Assembly (NCBI GenBank): GCA_036406615.1
Contig: DASXAQ010000001.1
Location: 1 to 64,000 of the forward strand
Length of the DNA: 64,000 bases
Reading direction: 5' to 3'
Source of the DNA: DASXAQ01 sp036406615
Lineage (GTDB): Bacteria; Actinomycetota; UBA4738
Positions 55,782 to 64,000 of this stretch are shown piece after piece. A program made the position numbers and the translations under genes. Below the pieces are notes generated by a model that was not told the origin of the DNA, searched no databases, and was given only the letters and a program-made list of their open reading frames with translations. Every line of letters begins with the position of its first letter. The first letter of the stretch is position 1.

Positions 55782-57161
55782 CTACGAGGTCGCGGCCTCC
55801 CACCGTGCCGCCAGGCGGCACAGCGTCTCCTCGTGCCCATCGAGCCCGACGAGCGAGACGCCGACGGGCAGCCCGTCCGACGCGCGGCCGGCGGGCAGGT
55901 TCACCGCGGGCAGCCCCGCGAGGTTGACGGTGCACGTGATGAACCCCGGCCCGACGGTGTCGGTCTCGACCATGCCGTTCGCGCCGAGGTCCACCTGGGA
56001 CGCGCCGGCCGGCGGCGCCGGGTACGGGCACGTGGGGATCAGCATGGCGTCGAACCCGGCCAGGCGTTCCCGGTACCACGCCGCGATCTGCGTGCGACGC
56101 GCGGCCGCGTCCGCGATCTCCTGCTCGGGGTAGGCGTGCCCTCGGTCCAGCCACTCGAGGACGCTCGGCGCGACCTGGGCGCGCTTCGGCGGTGAGCGCA
56201 GATCCGGGTGCGCGGCGTCGAACTCGGGGAAGCAGACCCGCGACCACACGCCGCGCGAGTCCTCGATCCCTCGCCCGTCGATGCTCGTCACCTCGACGCC
56301 GGCGCCGGCGAGCGCCTCGGCGGCGCGAGCGACGGCTGCCGCGACGTCCGGATGCACGAACGCTTCGTAGAAGCCTTGCGCGAGCGCCACCCGCGGCGCC
56401 CGCCCGTCGGGAAGCTCGATCCAGCCGGCATCCGGGACCCGAACGTGCGAGCCGGCGAGCGCCTCGTACAGGAGCCACAGGTCGACGGCCGTGGCGGCCA
56501 GCGGGCCGGGACAGTCCATCGACGGCGCGAGCGGCATCGCGCCCTCCAGCGACACCGACCCCCACGTCGGCTTCAGCCCGAACGTCCCGCAGAGCGCCGC
56601 CGGGATCCGGATCGAGCCGCCGGTGTCGGAGCCGAGGGCCCACGGCACGACCCCCGAGGCGACCGCGGCGGCCGAGCCGCCGCTGGACCCGCCGGTGATG
56701 CGCGCGGGATCCCAGGGGTTCCCGGTCGCCCCGCACGCCGAGACCTGGTTCGTCCCTCCCGCGGCGAGCTCGTGCTGGTTGGCCTTGCCGACCAGCACGA
56801 GGCCGGCGGCTCGCATCCGTTGCACGACGACCGCGTCGCGGTCGGCGACCCGTCCCGCGAAGGCGGCGCAGCACCCGGTCGTCTCGTGGCCGGCGACGTC
56901 GAACAGGTCCTTGACCACGACCGGGATCCCCGCCAGCAGCGGCAGCTCCTCGCGCGCGGCCATGGCGCGGTCGACGCGCGCCGCATCGGCCAGCGCCTCG
57001 TCGGCCCACACCTGGGAGAACGCGTTCGTCTGCGACCGCCACGCCTGCTCCCGGTCCAGCGCGCGCTCGACGAGCTCCCTCGACGAGGTCGCCCCGGAGC
57101 GCAGCGCCACCACCATCGCGGCGGCGGACTCGGGCGGGCCGATGGGGGTCGCGTCGCTCAC
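55782..57161 (-). CDS. Amidase (amidase signature family)
   Basis: A 459-residue amidase. Catalytic triad Lys in IPVVVKDLFD, Ser in RITGGSSGGSAAAVASG, and the cis-Ser/nucleophile Ser in GSDTGGSIRIPAALCGTFGLKPTWG. Length and motif order are as usual for the AS family; the gatCAB partners are absent, so it is a stand-alone amidase, perhaps for aromatic or aliphatic amides. GTG 57161 overlaps the hydrolase stop (GTGA). Last gene of a five-gene operon beginning at 60106. Confidence 0.92.
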   Translation of the reverse strand: MSDATPIGPPESAAAMVVALRSGATSSRELVERALDREQAWRSQTNAFSQVWADEALADAARVDRAMAAREELPLLAGIPVVVKDLFDVAGHETTGCCAAFAGRVADRDAVVVQRMRAAGLVLVGKANQHELAAGGTNQVSACGATGNPWDPARITGGSSGGSAAAVASGVVPWALGSDTGGSIRIPAALCGTFGLKPTWGSVSLEGAMPLAPSMDCPGPLAATAVDLWLLYEALAGSHVRVPDAGWIELPDGRAPRVALAQGFYEAFVHPDVAAAVARAAEALAGAGVEVTSIDGRGIEDSRGVWSRVCFPEFDAAHPDLRSPPKRAQVAPSVLEWLDRGHAYPEQEIADAAARRTQIAAWYRERLAGFDAMLIPTCPYPAPPAGASQVDLGANGMVETDTVGPGFITCTVNLAGLPAVNLPAGRASDGLPVGVSLVGLDGHEETLCRLAARWEAATS

Positions 57162-57937
57162 GCGGCCAGGAACTCCCGAACGCGGCCGACGATGGAGGGG
57201 ATCGCGTCCCACATCTGGTCGCCGTCGTCGAACAGCATCAGCTCTGCGTTCGGCATGATGTCGATCAGGATCTCGCCGATCTCCGCGGGGTGGATCACGT
57301 CGCCGCGCCGGCAGATCATCAGAGTGGGCGTCTTCACGTTCGCCATCTCGTGTCGGTCCTGCAGCGGGCGGTCGTGCACGATCTCTCGGATGGCCCGGGG
57401 CACGCCGACGGTGTTGAGGTCCGCGAGCATCATGCGGTCGTACTCCTGCACGAGCGGCGCGCGGACGTAGTTCGCGACGCGCTCGGGGTCGGCCATGATC
57501 GCCTCCATCGCCTCCTCCGGCGACTTGCCCTCGATCAGGGCGGCCGAGCGCAGCAGGCGGTCCTTGTACGCGAACTCGACGTCGAGGCCGGCCGGCAGGA
57601 TGAACACCATGCGCTCGAACCGATCCGGTTCGCGCGCCACCAGGTTCATGATCGCGCCCGCGCCGAGCGAGGTCCCGATGGCGACGGTGGCGCCGTACGA
57701 GGAGGCGACGGCGTCCACGTCCCGGGCGAAGTCCTCGAACCGGTAGCCGCGCTCGGGCGACGAGCTGTGGCCGTGGCCCCGAAAGCAGAAACGAACCTTC
57801 GTGCCGGGAACGAACGGCGTGAGCATCGCCAGCTCGCGACACGAGTTGGTGAGCCCGTGGGCGAGCACCATCACGGGCTCCCCCTCCCCGTCGACCTCGA
57901 CGTGCAGCAACGCGTCTCGCGTAGCGACCTCAGCCAT
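57158..57937 (-). CDS. Alpha/beta hydrolase
   Basis: A 259-residue hydrolase. VMVLAHGLTNSCREL oxyanion region, FCFRGHGHSSSPERGYRF, nucleophile elbow VAIGTSLGAGAIMNLV (GTSLGAG, Ser), and an Asp in MICRRGDVIHPAE, with the terminal His not obvious (DDGDQMWDAIPS occupies that place), so activity is uncertain. ATG overlaps the DUF4328 gene stop by 8 nt. Tight linkage to an amidase suggests a joint catabolic or detoxifying role. Confidence 0.83.
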   Translation of the reverse strand: MAEVATRDALLHVEVDGEGEPVMVLAHGLTNSCRELAMLTPFVPGTKVRFCFRGHGHSSSPERGYRFEDFARDVDAVASSYGATVAIGTSLGAGAIMNLVAREPDRFERMVFILPAGLDVEFAYKDRLLRSAALIEGKSPEEAMEAIMADPERVANYVRAPLVQEYDRMMLADLNTVGVPRAIREIVHDRPLQDRHEMANVKTPTLMICRRGDVIHPAEIGEILIDIMPNAELMLFDDGDQMWDAIPSIVGRVREFLAA

Positions 57938-59003
57938 ACGACGCCGCTCCGCGCGGCTGCGCCTGCCGGCGTTCGATCTCGCGCACGACCAGGATGGCGA
58001 GCACCGCGGCGACCGCGTTGAACGCGTTGGCAACCGCGAACAGCCGCGCGTGTGACACCGCCTGGCCGAACGTGGGGACGTTCGCGATGCCCGTCGACGC
58101 GGCGGCGAACGAGAAGAGCCTGGCCAGCCACGCCACCCACCACAGGACCAGCAGGGCGCCGACCGGACGCCGCCGCCACCCGCCGGGCACGGCCGCGGGG
58201 TCGGAGCCACGCCACAGCTCCGCCATGACGACCAGGGGCATGGCGAGGTTTGCCACCGGGATGAACCACCATCCCACCGCCCACCCCGGCGCCCACCGCG
58301 GATCCAGCCCGAACGCCTTCAGGTTGGACTGAGCGCGGAACTCCCAGATCAGCCACGGGATCGCGGTCGCCAGCATCCCGAGCACGTACAGCAGCTCCTC
58401 GCCGCCGACCAGCCCGTCGAAGCGATCCACCTCGGTCGAGAACATCGACTGGCGCGGAAACGATCCCGACCAGTGCGAGGCCAGGCCGAGGCTCACCGCC
58501 ACCAGCACGAGCGACGCCGCGGCCGTGATGCCGAGCAGGACCATCGCCCAGGCGGCGGGCGCGCCGGTGGGCCGCCGCGCGACGGGCGGAGCCCACCGCA
58601 TGTCGGGGGGCGGCGCGCTCTGGGGCACGGCCATGGATCGCGGCTCCCTGGCCGCGAACTGATTCCAGGCCTGGTTCCACCCCGCGTCCGTTCGCGGGAA
58701 CCGCGCAACCGCGGGCCCGGCGACGGTTCGATCCCAGATGCCGAAGTAGTCGATGCCGTAGCCGAGGACGAACCGCTCACCGGAATGGGAGAAGCGGATC
58801 GCTCCCTCGCCGACAACCGGCGCCGACTGGGCCTCGACGCGAGGCACCGAGGCGGCGGCGTCGCCTGCCGGCGCGTTCGAGGCGGGATCCGCCGGGACGG
58901 CGTCCTGGCGGTTTGGCGGGGGCCCCGTGAGGACGCTCCGGCAGAACGGGCACGTGACCGCCGCGTCCTCGATGGACTCGGCGCAGTACGGGCACGTCTT
59001 CAC
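57930..59003 (-). CDS. Zinc-ribbon DUF4328 membrane protein (copy 2)
   Basis: A 357-residue protein. Residues 1-22 are a zinc ribbon (KTCPYCAESIEDAAVTCPFC, two CxxC). A disordered Pro/Ala linker leads to a SHOCT/GYF-like segment (FVLGYGIDYFGIWDR), then a DUF4328 domain with about six helices, with WEFRAQSNLKAFGLDPRWAPGWAVGWWFIPVANLAMPLVVM as signature. GTG overlaps the stop of its paralogue. The pair arose by tandem duplication. Confidence 0.85.
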   Translation of the reverse strand: MKTCPYCAESIEDAAVTCPFCRSVLTGPPPNRQDAVPADPASNAPAGDAAASVPRVEAQSAPVVGEGAIRFSHSGERFVLGYGIDYFGIWDRTVAGPAVARFPRTDAGWNQAWNQFAAREPRSMAVPQSAPPPDMRWAPPVARRPTGAPAAWAMVLLGITAAASLVLVAVSLGLASHWSGSFPRQSMFSTEVDRFDGLVGGEELLYVLGMLATAIPWLIWEFRAQSNLKAFGLDPRWAPGWAVGWWFIPVANLAMPLVVMAELWRGSDPAAVPGGWRRRPVGALLVLWWVAWLARLFSFAAASTGIANVPTFGQAVSHARLFAVANAFNAVAAVLAILVVREIERRQAQPRGAASYG

Positions 59004-60106
59004 GCCATGCTCGCAACGCCGCCCTGGCGAGATGCGAGCACGGCCGTCATCCGATTCGACTTCTCCCGTTGCGCCACGTCGATGCGGCGCACCAGCGCGA
59101 TGGCGAGCGCCGCCGCCGCGATCGTGAACAGCCCGCCGACCAGGGACCAGGTCTCCCCGCGGGCCACCTGCGCGACGGTCGGGTTCGTGGCCAGCGTGTC
59201 CGGCGCGCCGATCCCGGCGGCGATGATCGGCGCGAGCCAGGCGCCCCACCAGCACGCCAGCAGCGCCGGCGCCCGGCGCGACTTCCAGTCGACGCTCCCG
59301 GCGGAGGGGTCGCTGGCGAGCACGAGCTCGCGCATCGTCAGGTACGGCATGGCGAAGTTGGCGACGGGCACGAACCACCAGCCCACCGCCCAGCCCGGCG
59401 TGTACTTGAGGCCCTCGGCGCCCAGGCCCGGCAGGTTCGTGTGCGCACGGAACTGCCACATCAGCCACAGCACGACGGTGGCGAGCTGCGTGAACCCGAT
59501 CACGGCGGCCAACGCCGAGATGGCATTGTCCGCGTCGTCGAGCACGCTCTGCGCGACGAAGTCACCCCGCTGGAGCCGGTGGAGCACATCGAGCTCGTGC
59601 GCGCGAAGGCCGACGCCGACCGCGGCGAGCACCCCGAGGATGCCGAGCAGGACGCACACCGGCACCGCCAGCCCGTGCCCCGAGCGGAACGTCGGAGCGT
59701 GCCAGCGCGTGTCCGGCGCGTGCCCCGCCTCGGCCACCGCCACGGCGCGCGGCTCCAGGGCCACGAACGCGTGCCACGCTTGCGTCCAGCCGGCGTCGGT
59801 TCGCGGGAACGTCTGTGCCGCCGGCCCGGCAGCCGTCCGGTCCCAGATGCCGAAGAAGTCGGTCCCGTAGCCGAGCACATAGCGCGTCCCGGAGTGGCTG
59901 AACCGCTGGGCTCCCTCCCCCACCATCGGGGATGGCGCGGCGGGTGGGGCCAGTGGCGGCGAGGCCGCCGGGGCCGCGATGGGCGGCTCGGGAGGAGCCG
60001 CCGGGGCCGGCGCGCTATCGGTCTGCGGCGGTAGGTCGCTCAGGCAGTACCGGCACTTGATGGCCGCGTCCTGGATCTGCTCGGCGCAATACGGACAGGT
60101 CTTCAT
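59000..60106 (-). CDS. Zinc-ribbon DUF4328 membrane protein (copy 1)
   Basis: A 368-residue paralogue of the downstream protein with identical layout: zinc ribbon KTCPYCAEQIQDAAIKCRYC, linker, FVLGYGTD-like text (YVLGYGTDFFGIWDRTAAGPA), and DUF4328 with WQFRAHTNLPGLGAEGLKYTPGWAVGWWFVPVANFAMPYLTM. Similarity is high in the soluble FGIWDR module and the WAVGWWF helix, lower elsewhere. ATG 60106 with GAGGGG. Function unknown; first gene of the operon. Confidence 0.86.
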   Translation of the reverse strand: MKTCPYCAEQIQDAAIKCRYCLSDLPPQTDSAPAPAAPPEPPIAAPAASPPLAPPAAPSPMVGEGAQRFSHSGTRYVLGYGTDFFGIWDRTAAGPAAQTFPRTDAGWTQAWHAFVALEPRAVAVAEAGHAPDTRWHAPTFRSGHGLAVPVCVLLGILGVLAAVGVGLRAHELDVLHRLQRGDFVAQSVLDDADNAISALAAVIGFTQLATVVLWLMWQFRAHTNLPGLGAEGLKYTPGWAVGWWFVPVANFAMPYLTMRELVLASDPSAGSVDWKSRRAPALLACWWGAWLAPIIAAGIGAPDTLATNPTVAQVARGETWSLVGGLFTIAAAALAIALVRRIDVAQREKSNRMTAVLASRQGGVASMA

Positions 60107-60202
60107 CGGGCCCCTCGGATCCCCGTGTCAGAAGAGTAGTCGGATGCGCGCGGCCACGGCTTCAACGAACGTACCGAGGTGCGACGGCGCGGGCAGCTCG
60201 GA

Positions 60203-62047
60203 TCAACCGTCCGCCAGCGCCTCGCGGACCACATCGGCGATCCTGGCCGCGGAGATGCCCGCCCAGTCGCGCAGCTGCTCGGGCGCGCCGCTGAACGGCA
60301 TCTCGGTGACGCCGAGCTTCACGATCCGCCCGCGAAGCTCACCGCCGCGGGCCACACCCTCCAGGACCGCGTCGCCAAGCCCGCCCTCGATCCAGTGATC
60401 CTCGACCGTGACGATCAGGCCCGTGTCGGCGAGCGCCGCGCGAAGTGTTTCGCCGTCGACCGGCTTGATCGAGTAGGCGTCGATCACGCGCACGTCGATC
60501 CCGTCGGCCGCAAGCGCGTCGGCAGCCTTCAGCGCCTCGAACACCGTCACGCCGGCGGCGACGACGGCGGCGCGGTCGCCGTCTCCACTCGAGCGCAGGA
60601 CCTTCGATCCCCCGACGGGAAACGTGTCGCTGGACTCGTAGAGCCTCGGCGTCTTCTCGCGGGTGGTTCGCATGTACGAGATCCCGGGCAGCTGCGACAT
60701 CGTGGCCGTCAGCTTCGCCGTCGCGTTGCCGTCGGCCGGGTAGAGCACGGTCGATCCGTGCACGGCACGCATCATGGCGAAGTCCTCCAGCGCCATCTGC
60801 GACGGCCCGTCCTCGCCGATGGAGACGCCCGCGTGGGAGCCGCACAGGCGAAGGTTCGCGCGGCTGATCGCCGCCATCCGCACGAAGTCGAAGGCGCGCG
60901 TCAGGAACGCGCCGAACGTGGCCGCGAACGCCGTCTTCCCGAGCGCCTGCAGCCCCACGGCGGCGCCCGTCATGCACTGCTCCGCGATGTAGATCTCGAA
61001 GAACCGTTCGGGCGCGGCTTTCTGGAAGTCCTCGGTGTGCGTGGAGTTCGCGACCTCGCCGTCGAGCACCACGATGTCATCGCGCACCGCGAGCGCGGCG
61101 AGCGTCTCGCCGAAGGCCTTACGGGTCGCCTGCGCCTCGTCGTAGGAGGGCAGCGCCACGCCAACGCCGGCCGTCGAGCGCGGGGGCATGGCGACCGCTT
61201 CGGGCTTGGGCGGAGTGATCGTCAGGTGCCGCTCGCCCCCGAGCTCCGCGATCGCGCGTTCGGCCTCCTCCGGTGACAGCGCCTTGCCGTGCCACCCCTC
61301 TTGGTTCGCCAGGAACGACACTCCGTGGCCCTTCTCGGTCTTCGCCACGATCAGCGTGGGGCCGGCGCCGTCCTCCGCCTGCCGGTAGGCCGCGTCGATC
61401 GCCGCGACGTCGTGGCCGTCGACCTGGATGGCCCGCCAGCCGAACGCCTCGGCGCGCGCGGCGTACACGTCGCCCTGCCACTGGAGCATCGTCGGGCCGC
61501 GCTGGCCCAGCCGGTTCATGTCGAGGATCCCGACCAGGTTGCGGCAGCCGTGGAACGACGCGTTCTCCATGGCCTCCCAGACCGACCCCTCGGCGACCTC
61601 GGAGTCCCCCATCAGGACCCACACCCGCCCGGGCAGATCGTCGAGCCGCATCGACAGGGACATGCCCAGGCCGATCGGCAGGCCCTGGCCCAGCGACCCG
61701 GTCGCCACGTCCACCCACGGCATGTCCGGGCGCGGCACGGGGTGGCCCTCGATGGGGCTCCCGAATGTGCGGAACGACAGCAGCTGCTCGTCGGAGATCG
61801 CGCCGAGCGCGCGCAGCACGGAGAAGAACAGCGGCGACGCGTGGCCCTTCGACAACACGAACCGGTCGTTGGCGGCGTTCTTCGGATCGTCGACGTCGTA
61901 GCGGAGGTGGTCGGCGAACAGCACCGCGGCCAGGTGCGCGGCCGACATCGACGACGTCGGATGGCCCGATCCCGCGGCGGTCGAGGCGCGGATGCCGTCC
62001 ACGCACAGCTGCGCCGCCAGCTCGTTCCACTCGCGCGTCCTGTCCAT
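60203..62047 (-). CDS. Transketolase
   Basis: A 614-residue transketolase. TPP domain: GIRASTAAGSGHPTSSMSAAHLAAVLF, VLSKGHASPLFFSVL, ATGSLGQGLPIGLGMSL, WVLMGDSEVAEGSVWEAMENASFHGCRNLVGILDMN (GDSE..N). Pyrimidine domain: YIAEQCMTGAAVGLQALG with the catalytic Glu and SHAGVSIGEDGPSQMALEDFAMMRA. At 614 residues it is shorter than E. coli TktA and matches the archaeal/actinobacterial compact type. Works in the pentose phosphate pathway. GGGAGGCGGAGC before ATG. A GGGTAA at 62103-62098 lacks a proper -35. Confidence 0.92.
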   Translation of the reverse strand: MDRTREWNELAAQLCVDGIRASTAAGSGHPTSSMSAAHLAAVLFADHLRYDVDDPKNAANDRFVLSKGHASPLFFSVLRALGAISDEQLLSFRTFGSPIEGHPVPRPDMPWVDVATGSLGQGLPIGLGMSLSMRLDDLPGRVWVLMGDSEVAEGSVWEAMENASFHGCRNLVGILDMNRLGQRGPTMLQWQGDVYAARAEAFGWRAIQVDGHDVAAIDAAYRQAEDGAGPTLIVAKTEKGHGVSFLANQEGWHGKALSPEEAERAIAELGGERHLTITPPKPEAVAMPPRSTAGVGVALPSYDEAQATRKAFGETLAALAVRDDIVVLDGEVANSTHTEDFQKAAPERFFEIYIAEQCMTGAAVGLQALGKTAFAATFGAFLTRAFDFVRMAAISRANLRLCGSHAGVSIGEDGPSQMALEDFAMMRAVHGSTVLYPADGNATAKLTATMSQLPGISYMRTTREKTPRLYESSDTFPVGGSKVLRSSGDGDRAAVVAAGVTVFEALKAADALAADGIDVRVIDAYSIKPVDGETLRAALADTGLIVTVEDHWIEGGLGDAVLEGVARGGELRGRIVKLGVTEMPFSGAPEQLRDWAGISAARIADVVREALADG

Positions 62048-62145
62048 GCTCCGCCTCCCGGCCTTCGATCGGTGGTTGGTGTGCCCGTCAGTCCACCTTA
62101 CCCGCGGCCGACGGCAGGATACCGGGCGGCCGACCTCCGCCCCGG

Positions 62146-63588
62146 TCAGGCGCCGGCGACCGACCCTGCGACGTCCGCGATGAGCGACCACGCGCGCTCG
62201 ACGTGGCGGCGCTCCGTGAGCGTGTTGCCGATCGACATGCGGATCGCCGTGCGCCCTTCGACCTTCGTGTGCGTCACGTAGATGCCGCCGTCATCGTTGA
62301 GGCGGGCCAGCAGCGCTTCCGTGGCCTCGTCCCCTGCCTGGAGCCGGAAGCAGACGAGGTGCAGCGACGGCGGCGTGGCCACCTCGAACCGCGGGTCCTC
62401 GCGCACCCACGCGTCGAACGCCTGGACCAGCTCGACGTGGCGGCGGATGTGGTGGCGCAGTCCCTCGACGCCGTAGTGGCGGATCACGAACCACAGCTTG
62501 AGCGCGCGGAACCGCCTCCCGAGCGGCACGTGCCAGTCCCGGTAGTCGATCACCGCGCCGGACTCGCTCGCCGCGTTGCGCAGGTACTCGGGCAGGATGC
62601 TGAGGGCCGCGAGCAGCGCGCCGCGGTCGGCGACGAAGAACGCGTCGCAGTCGAAGTTCGTGAACATCCACTTGTGGGGGTTGAACAGATAGCTGTCCGC
62701 GCCCTCGACGCCGCGGTTGATCCATCGGAACTCCGGGCAGACCGCGGCCGTGCCGGCCATGGCGGCGTCCACGTGCAGCCACACGCCGTGGCGCCGGCAC
62801 ACGTCGGCGATCTCGGGGATCGGGTCGATGGCGCCGGTCGACGTCGTCCCGATCGTGGCGACGACGGCCGCCGGCACCGCCCCCGCGGACCGGTCCGCGG
62901 CGATCGTTCGATCCAGCTCGTCCGGCAGCATGCGCAGCTCCGCGTCCACGGGAACGTGTCGCAGGTTGTCCGAACCGATGCCCGCGATCCGAACGCCCTT
63001 CTCGACGGAGCTGTGCGCCTGCGTGGACGCGTAGACGGTCACGCGGTCGCGGACCCCGGCGACGTTGGACGCGCCGCCGGTCGCGCGCTCCCTCGCGGCC
63101 AGCAGCGCGCAGAGCGTTCCGCTGGAGGCGCTGTCCTGGATCACCCCGCCGCCCGCGCCGGTGGACCGGAAGCGATCGGGCAGGTCGAGCAGCTCGACCA
63201 GCCAGTCCATCACGAGCGTCTCGAGCTCGGTGCAGGCCGGGCTGGTCGCCCACAGCATGCCCTGCACGCCGAGGCCGGCGGCCAGCAGCTCGCCGAGGAC
63301 GGACGGCCCCGAGCTGTTCGCCGGGAAGTACGCGAAGAACGACGGCGACTGCCAGTGCGTGATGCCGGGCAGGATGATCGACTCGACGTCCTTCAACATG
63401 GCGTCGAAGGACTCGCCGGTTTCCGGCGGCGACGTGGGCAGCGCCGCCCGGACCTCGCCCGGGCGGGCGCGGGACAGCACGGGGAACTCCTCGACGCGCT
63501 CCAGGTAGTCCGCGATCCAGTCGATCACGGCGCGGCCGTGCTCGCGGAACTCGTCCGGGGTCATGTGGTAGCTGTCGCGATCGGGCAC
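62146..63588 (-). CDS. PLP-dependent aromatic-L-amino-acid decarboxylase-like protein
   Basis: A 480-residue group II decarboxylase: ITHWQSPSFFAYFPANSSGPSVLGELLAAGLGVQG, STQAHSSVEKGVRIAG (stacking His), VVATIGTTSTGAIDPIPEIADVC, WLHVDAAMAGTAAVCPE (Asp for the pyridine nitrogen), and YLFNPHKWMFTNFDCDAFF with the PLP lysine in PHKW. Likely substrates are tryptophan, tyrosine or DOPA. GTG 63588 follows GGAGGCACC. Stands alone between transketolase and an ABC ATPase. Confidence 0.93.
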   Translation of the reverse strand: MPDRDSYHMTPDEFREHGRAVIDWIADYLERVEEFPVLSRARPGEVRAALPTSPPETGESFDAMLKDVESIILPGITHWQSPSFFAYFPANSSGPSVLGELLAAGLGVQGMLWATSPACTELETLVMDWLVELLDLPDRFRSTGAGGGVIQDSASSGTLCALLAARERATGGASNVAGVRDRVTVYASTQAHSSVEKGVRIAGIGSDNLRHVPVDAELRMLPDELDRTIAADRSAGAVPAAVVATIGTTSTGAIDPIPEIADVCRRHGVWLHVDAAMAGTAAVCPEFRWINRGVEGADSYLFNPHKWMFTNFDCDAFFVADRGALLAALSILPEYLRNAASESGAVIDYRDWHVPLGRRFRALKLWFVIRHYGVEGLRHHIRRHVELVQAFDAWVREDPRFEVATPPSLHLVCFRLQAGDEATEALLARLNDDGGIYVTHTKVEGRTAIRMSIGNTLTERRHVERAWSLIADVAGSVAGA

Positions 63589-63619
63589 GGTGCCTCCGCC
63601 GAAGCCGAACGCGGGTAGC

Positions 63620-64000
63620 CTACCCCGCGCCCCCCGCCGGCGGGCCGGCCGTCGGCTCAACCGGGGTCGCGGCCTCGGCCGCTCCCGCCTCCCGCAACGT
63701 CAGCCGCCCCTCCTGGATCCACGCGGTGCGTGGGGCGCGTCGCGCGATCCCGCTGTCGTGGGTGACGATCACCAGCGTCTGGCCGCGTTCGGACCACAGC
63801 CGCTCGAGCAGACCGATGATGTCGTCGCGCGTCGACTCGTCGAGGTTGCCGGTCGGCTCGTCGGCCAGGATGACGCGCGGCGCGCCGACCAGCGCCCTGG
63901 CGATCGCCACCCGCTGCTGCTCGCCCCCGGACAGCTCCGAGGGCACGTGGCCCGCGCGGTCCGCCAGGCCCACGTCGGCGAGGGCGTCGGCGGCCCGGCG
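63620..64000 (-). CDS. ABC transporter ATP-binding protein (LolD/MacB-type), 3' part
   Basis: The gene continues beyond the right edge; only the last 126 codons are present. Signature motif SELSGGEQQRVAIARALV, Walker B PRVILADEPTGNLDE, D-loop and H-loop TLVIVTHDSGIA are all as in LolD/MacB/FtsE-type ATPases (ADEPTGNLD is diagnostic). A Pro/Ala-rich tail follows. The permease partner is not in the window. Confidence 0.88.
   Translation of the reverse strand, partial: RRAADALADVGLADRAGHVPSELSGGEQQRVAIARALVGAPRVILADEPTGNLDESTRDDIIGLLERLWSERGQTLVIVTHDSGIARRAPRTAWIQEGRLTLREAGAAEAATPVEPTAGPPAGGAG

Noticed and set aside
62098..62103. GGGTAA upstream of the transketolase gene on the minus strand
   Set aside because: No GTTT-like -35 at 15-17 nt; the gene also has a good Shine-Dalgarno and is housekeeping.
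1..64000. tRNA, rRNA, CRISPR arrays, IS elements, prophage or integrase
   Set aside because: No CCA-ended cloverleaf, no regular direct repeats with spacers, and no transposase, integrase or phage structural gene seen by eye. The Holin-X protein is a chromosomal family, not a phage sign.

Overview
The window is a contiguous piece of a GC-rich chromosome, roughly 70 percent G+C by eye. It has dense gene packing, many GTGA/ATGA overlaps, many GTG starts, and several genes whose -10 box lies only 6-10 nt before the start codon (apparently leaderless mRNAs). An F420-dependent oxidoreductase, a SigB/SigF-type sigma factor with GTTT-N15/16-GGGTA promoters, an ECF41/SigJ sigma factor, a class E-like sortase with an LPNTG substrate, a Holin-X protein, two DUF4328 proteins and a wax ester synthase family protein together point to an uncultivated or deep-branching Actinomycetota bacterium (Thermoleophilia-like is my guess). 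No rRNA, tRNA, CRISPR, IS element or phage was seen.

Region 1, 1-20.2 kb, looks like a general-stress island. It holds a SigB/SigF-type sigma factor, at least four HATPase (RsbW-like) proteins, three STAS (RsbV-like) proteins and a GAF-SpoIIE phosphatase (RsbU-like), that is, a nearly complete partner-switching network. Around them are typical stress-regulon products: YihY, CBS, BON, Holin-X, a YtxH-like coiled coil, small membrane proteins, topoisomerase IB, an F420-dependent oxidoreductase and an iron permease family protein. I find fourteen promoter-like sites of the form GTTT(or close)-N15/16-GGGTA/GGGAA here, four of them as back-to-back divergent pairs, so the sigma factor probably controls most of its own neighbourhood.

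Region 2, 20.2-30.3 kb, holds DUF2461, an MFS exporter, an ABC exporter pair (polyketide-antibiotic type), a membrane dipeptidase, and an ECF41 sigma factor divergent from a DrrAB-like ABC exporter. The intergenic region between the last two has an ECF41-type promoter on each strand.

Region 3, 29.4-48 kb, holds secreted and cell-surface proteins (SLT-type hydrolase, PHI-1-like protein, FG-GAP propeller, LPNTG cupredoxin plus sortase), peptidases and hydrolases (gamma-glutamyltransferase, DUF885, proline iminopeptidase, alpha/beta hydrolase), an MFS exporter, a second group 1/2 sigma factor, an alcohol dehydrogenase and a TPP enzyme.

Region 4, 48.1-52.1 kb, is the most unusual part: a one-directional seven-gene operon with a MauE-like membrane protein, a TAT-exported Cys-rich MauA-like protein, two MauD-like thioredoxin-fold proteins, a polytopic membrane protein interrupted by an in-frame UGA where I expect a cysteine (candidate selenocysteine, with hairpins just downstream), an unknown protein, and a second Cys-rich exported peptide. 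No methylamine dehydrogenase heavy chain is present. This looks like a system for making and oxidising exported Cys-rich polypeptides.

Region 5, 52.1-64 kb, is metabolic and signalling: a WS/DGAT acyltransferase, a GGDEF-EAL protein, an operon of two tandem DUF4328 zinc-ribbon membrane proteins plus hydrolase and amidase, a transketolase, a PLP decarboxylase, and the 3' part of an ABC ATPase gene cut by the window edge.
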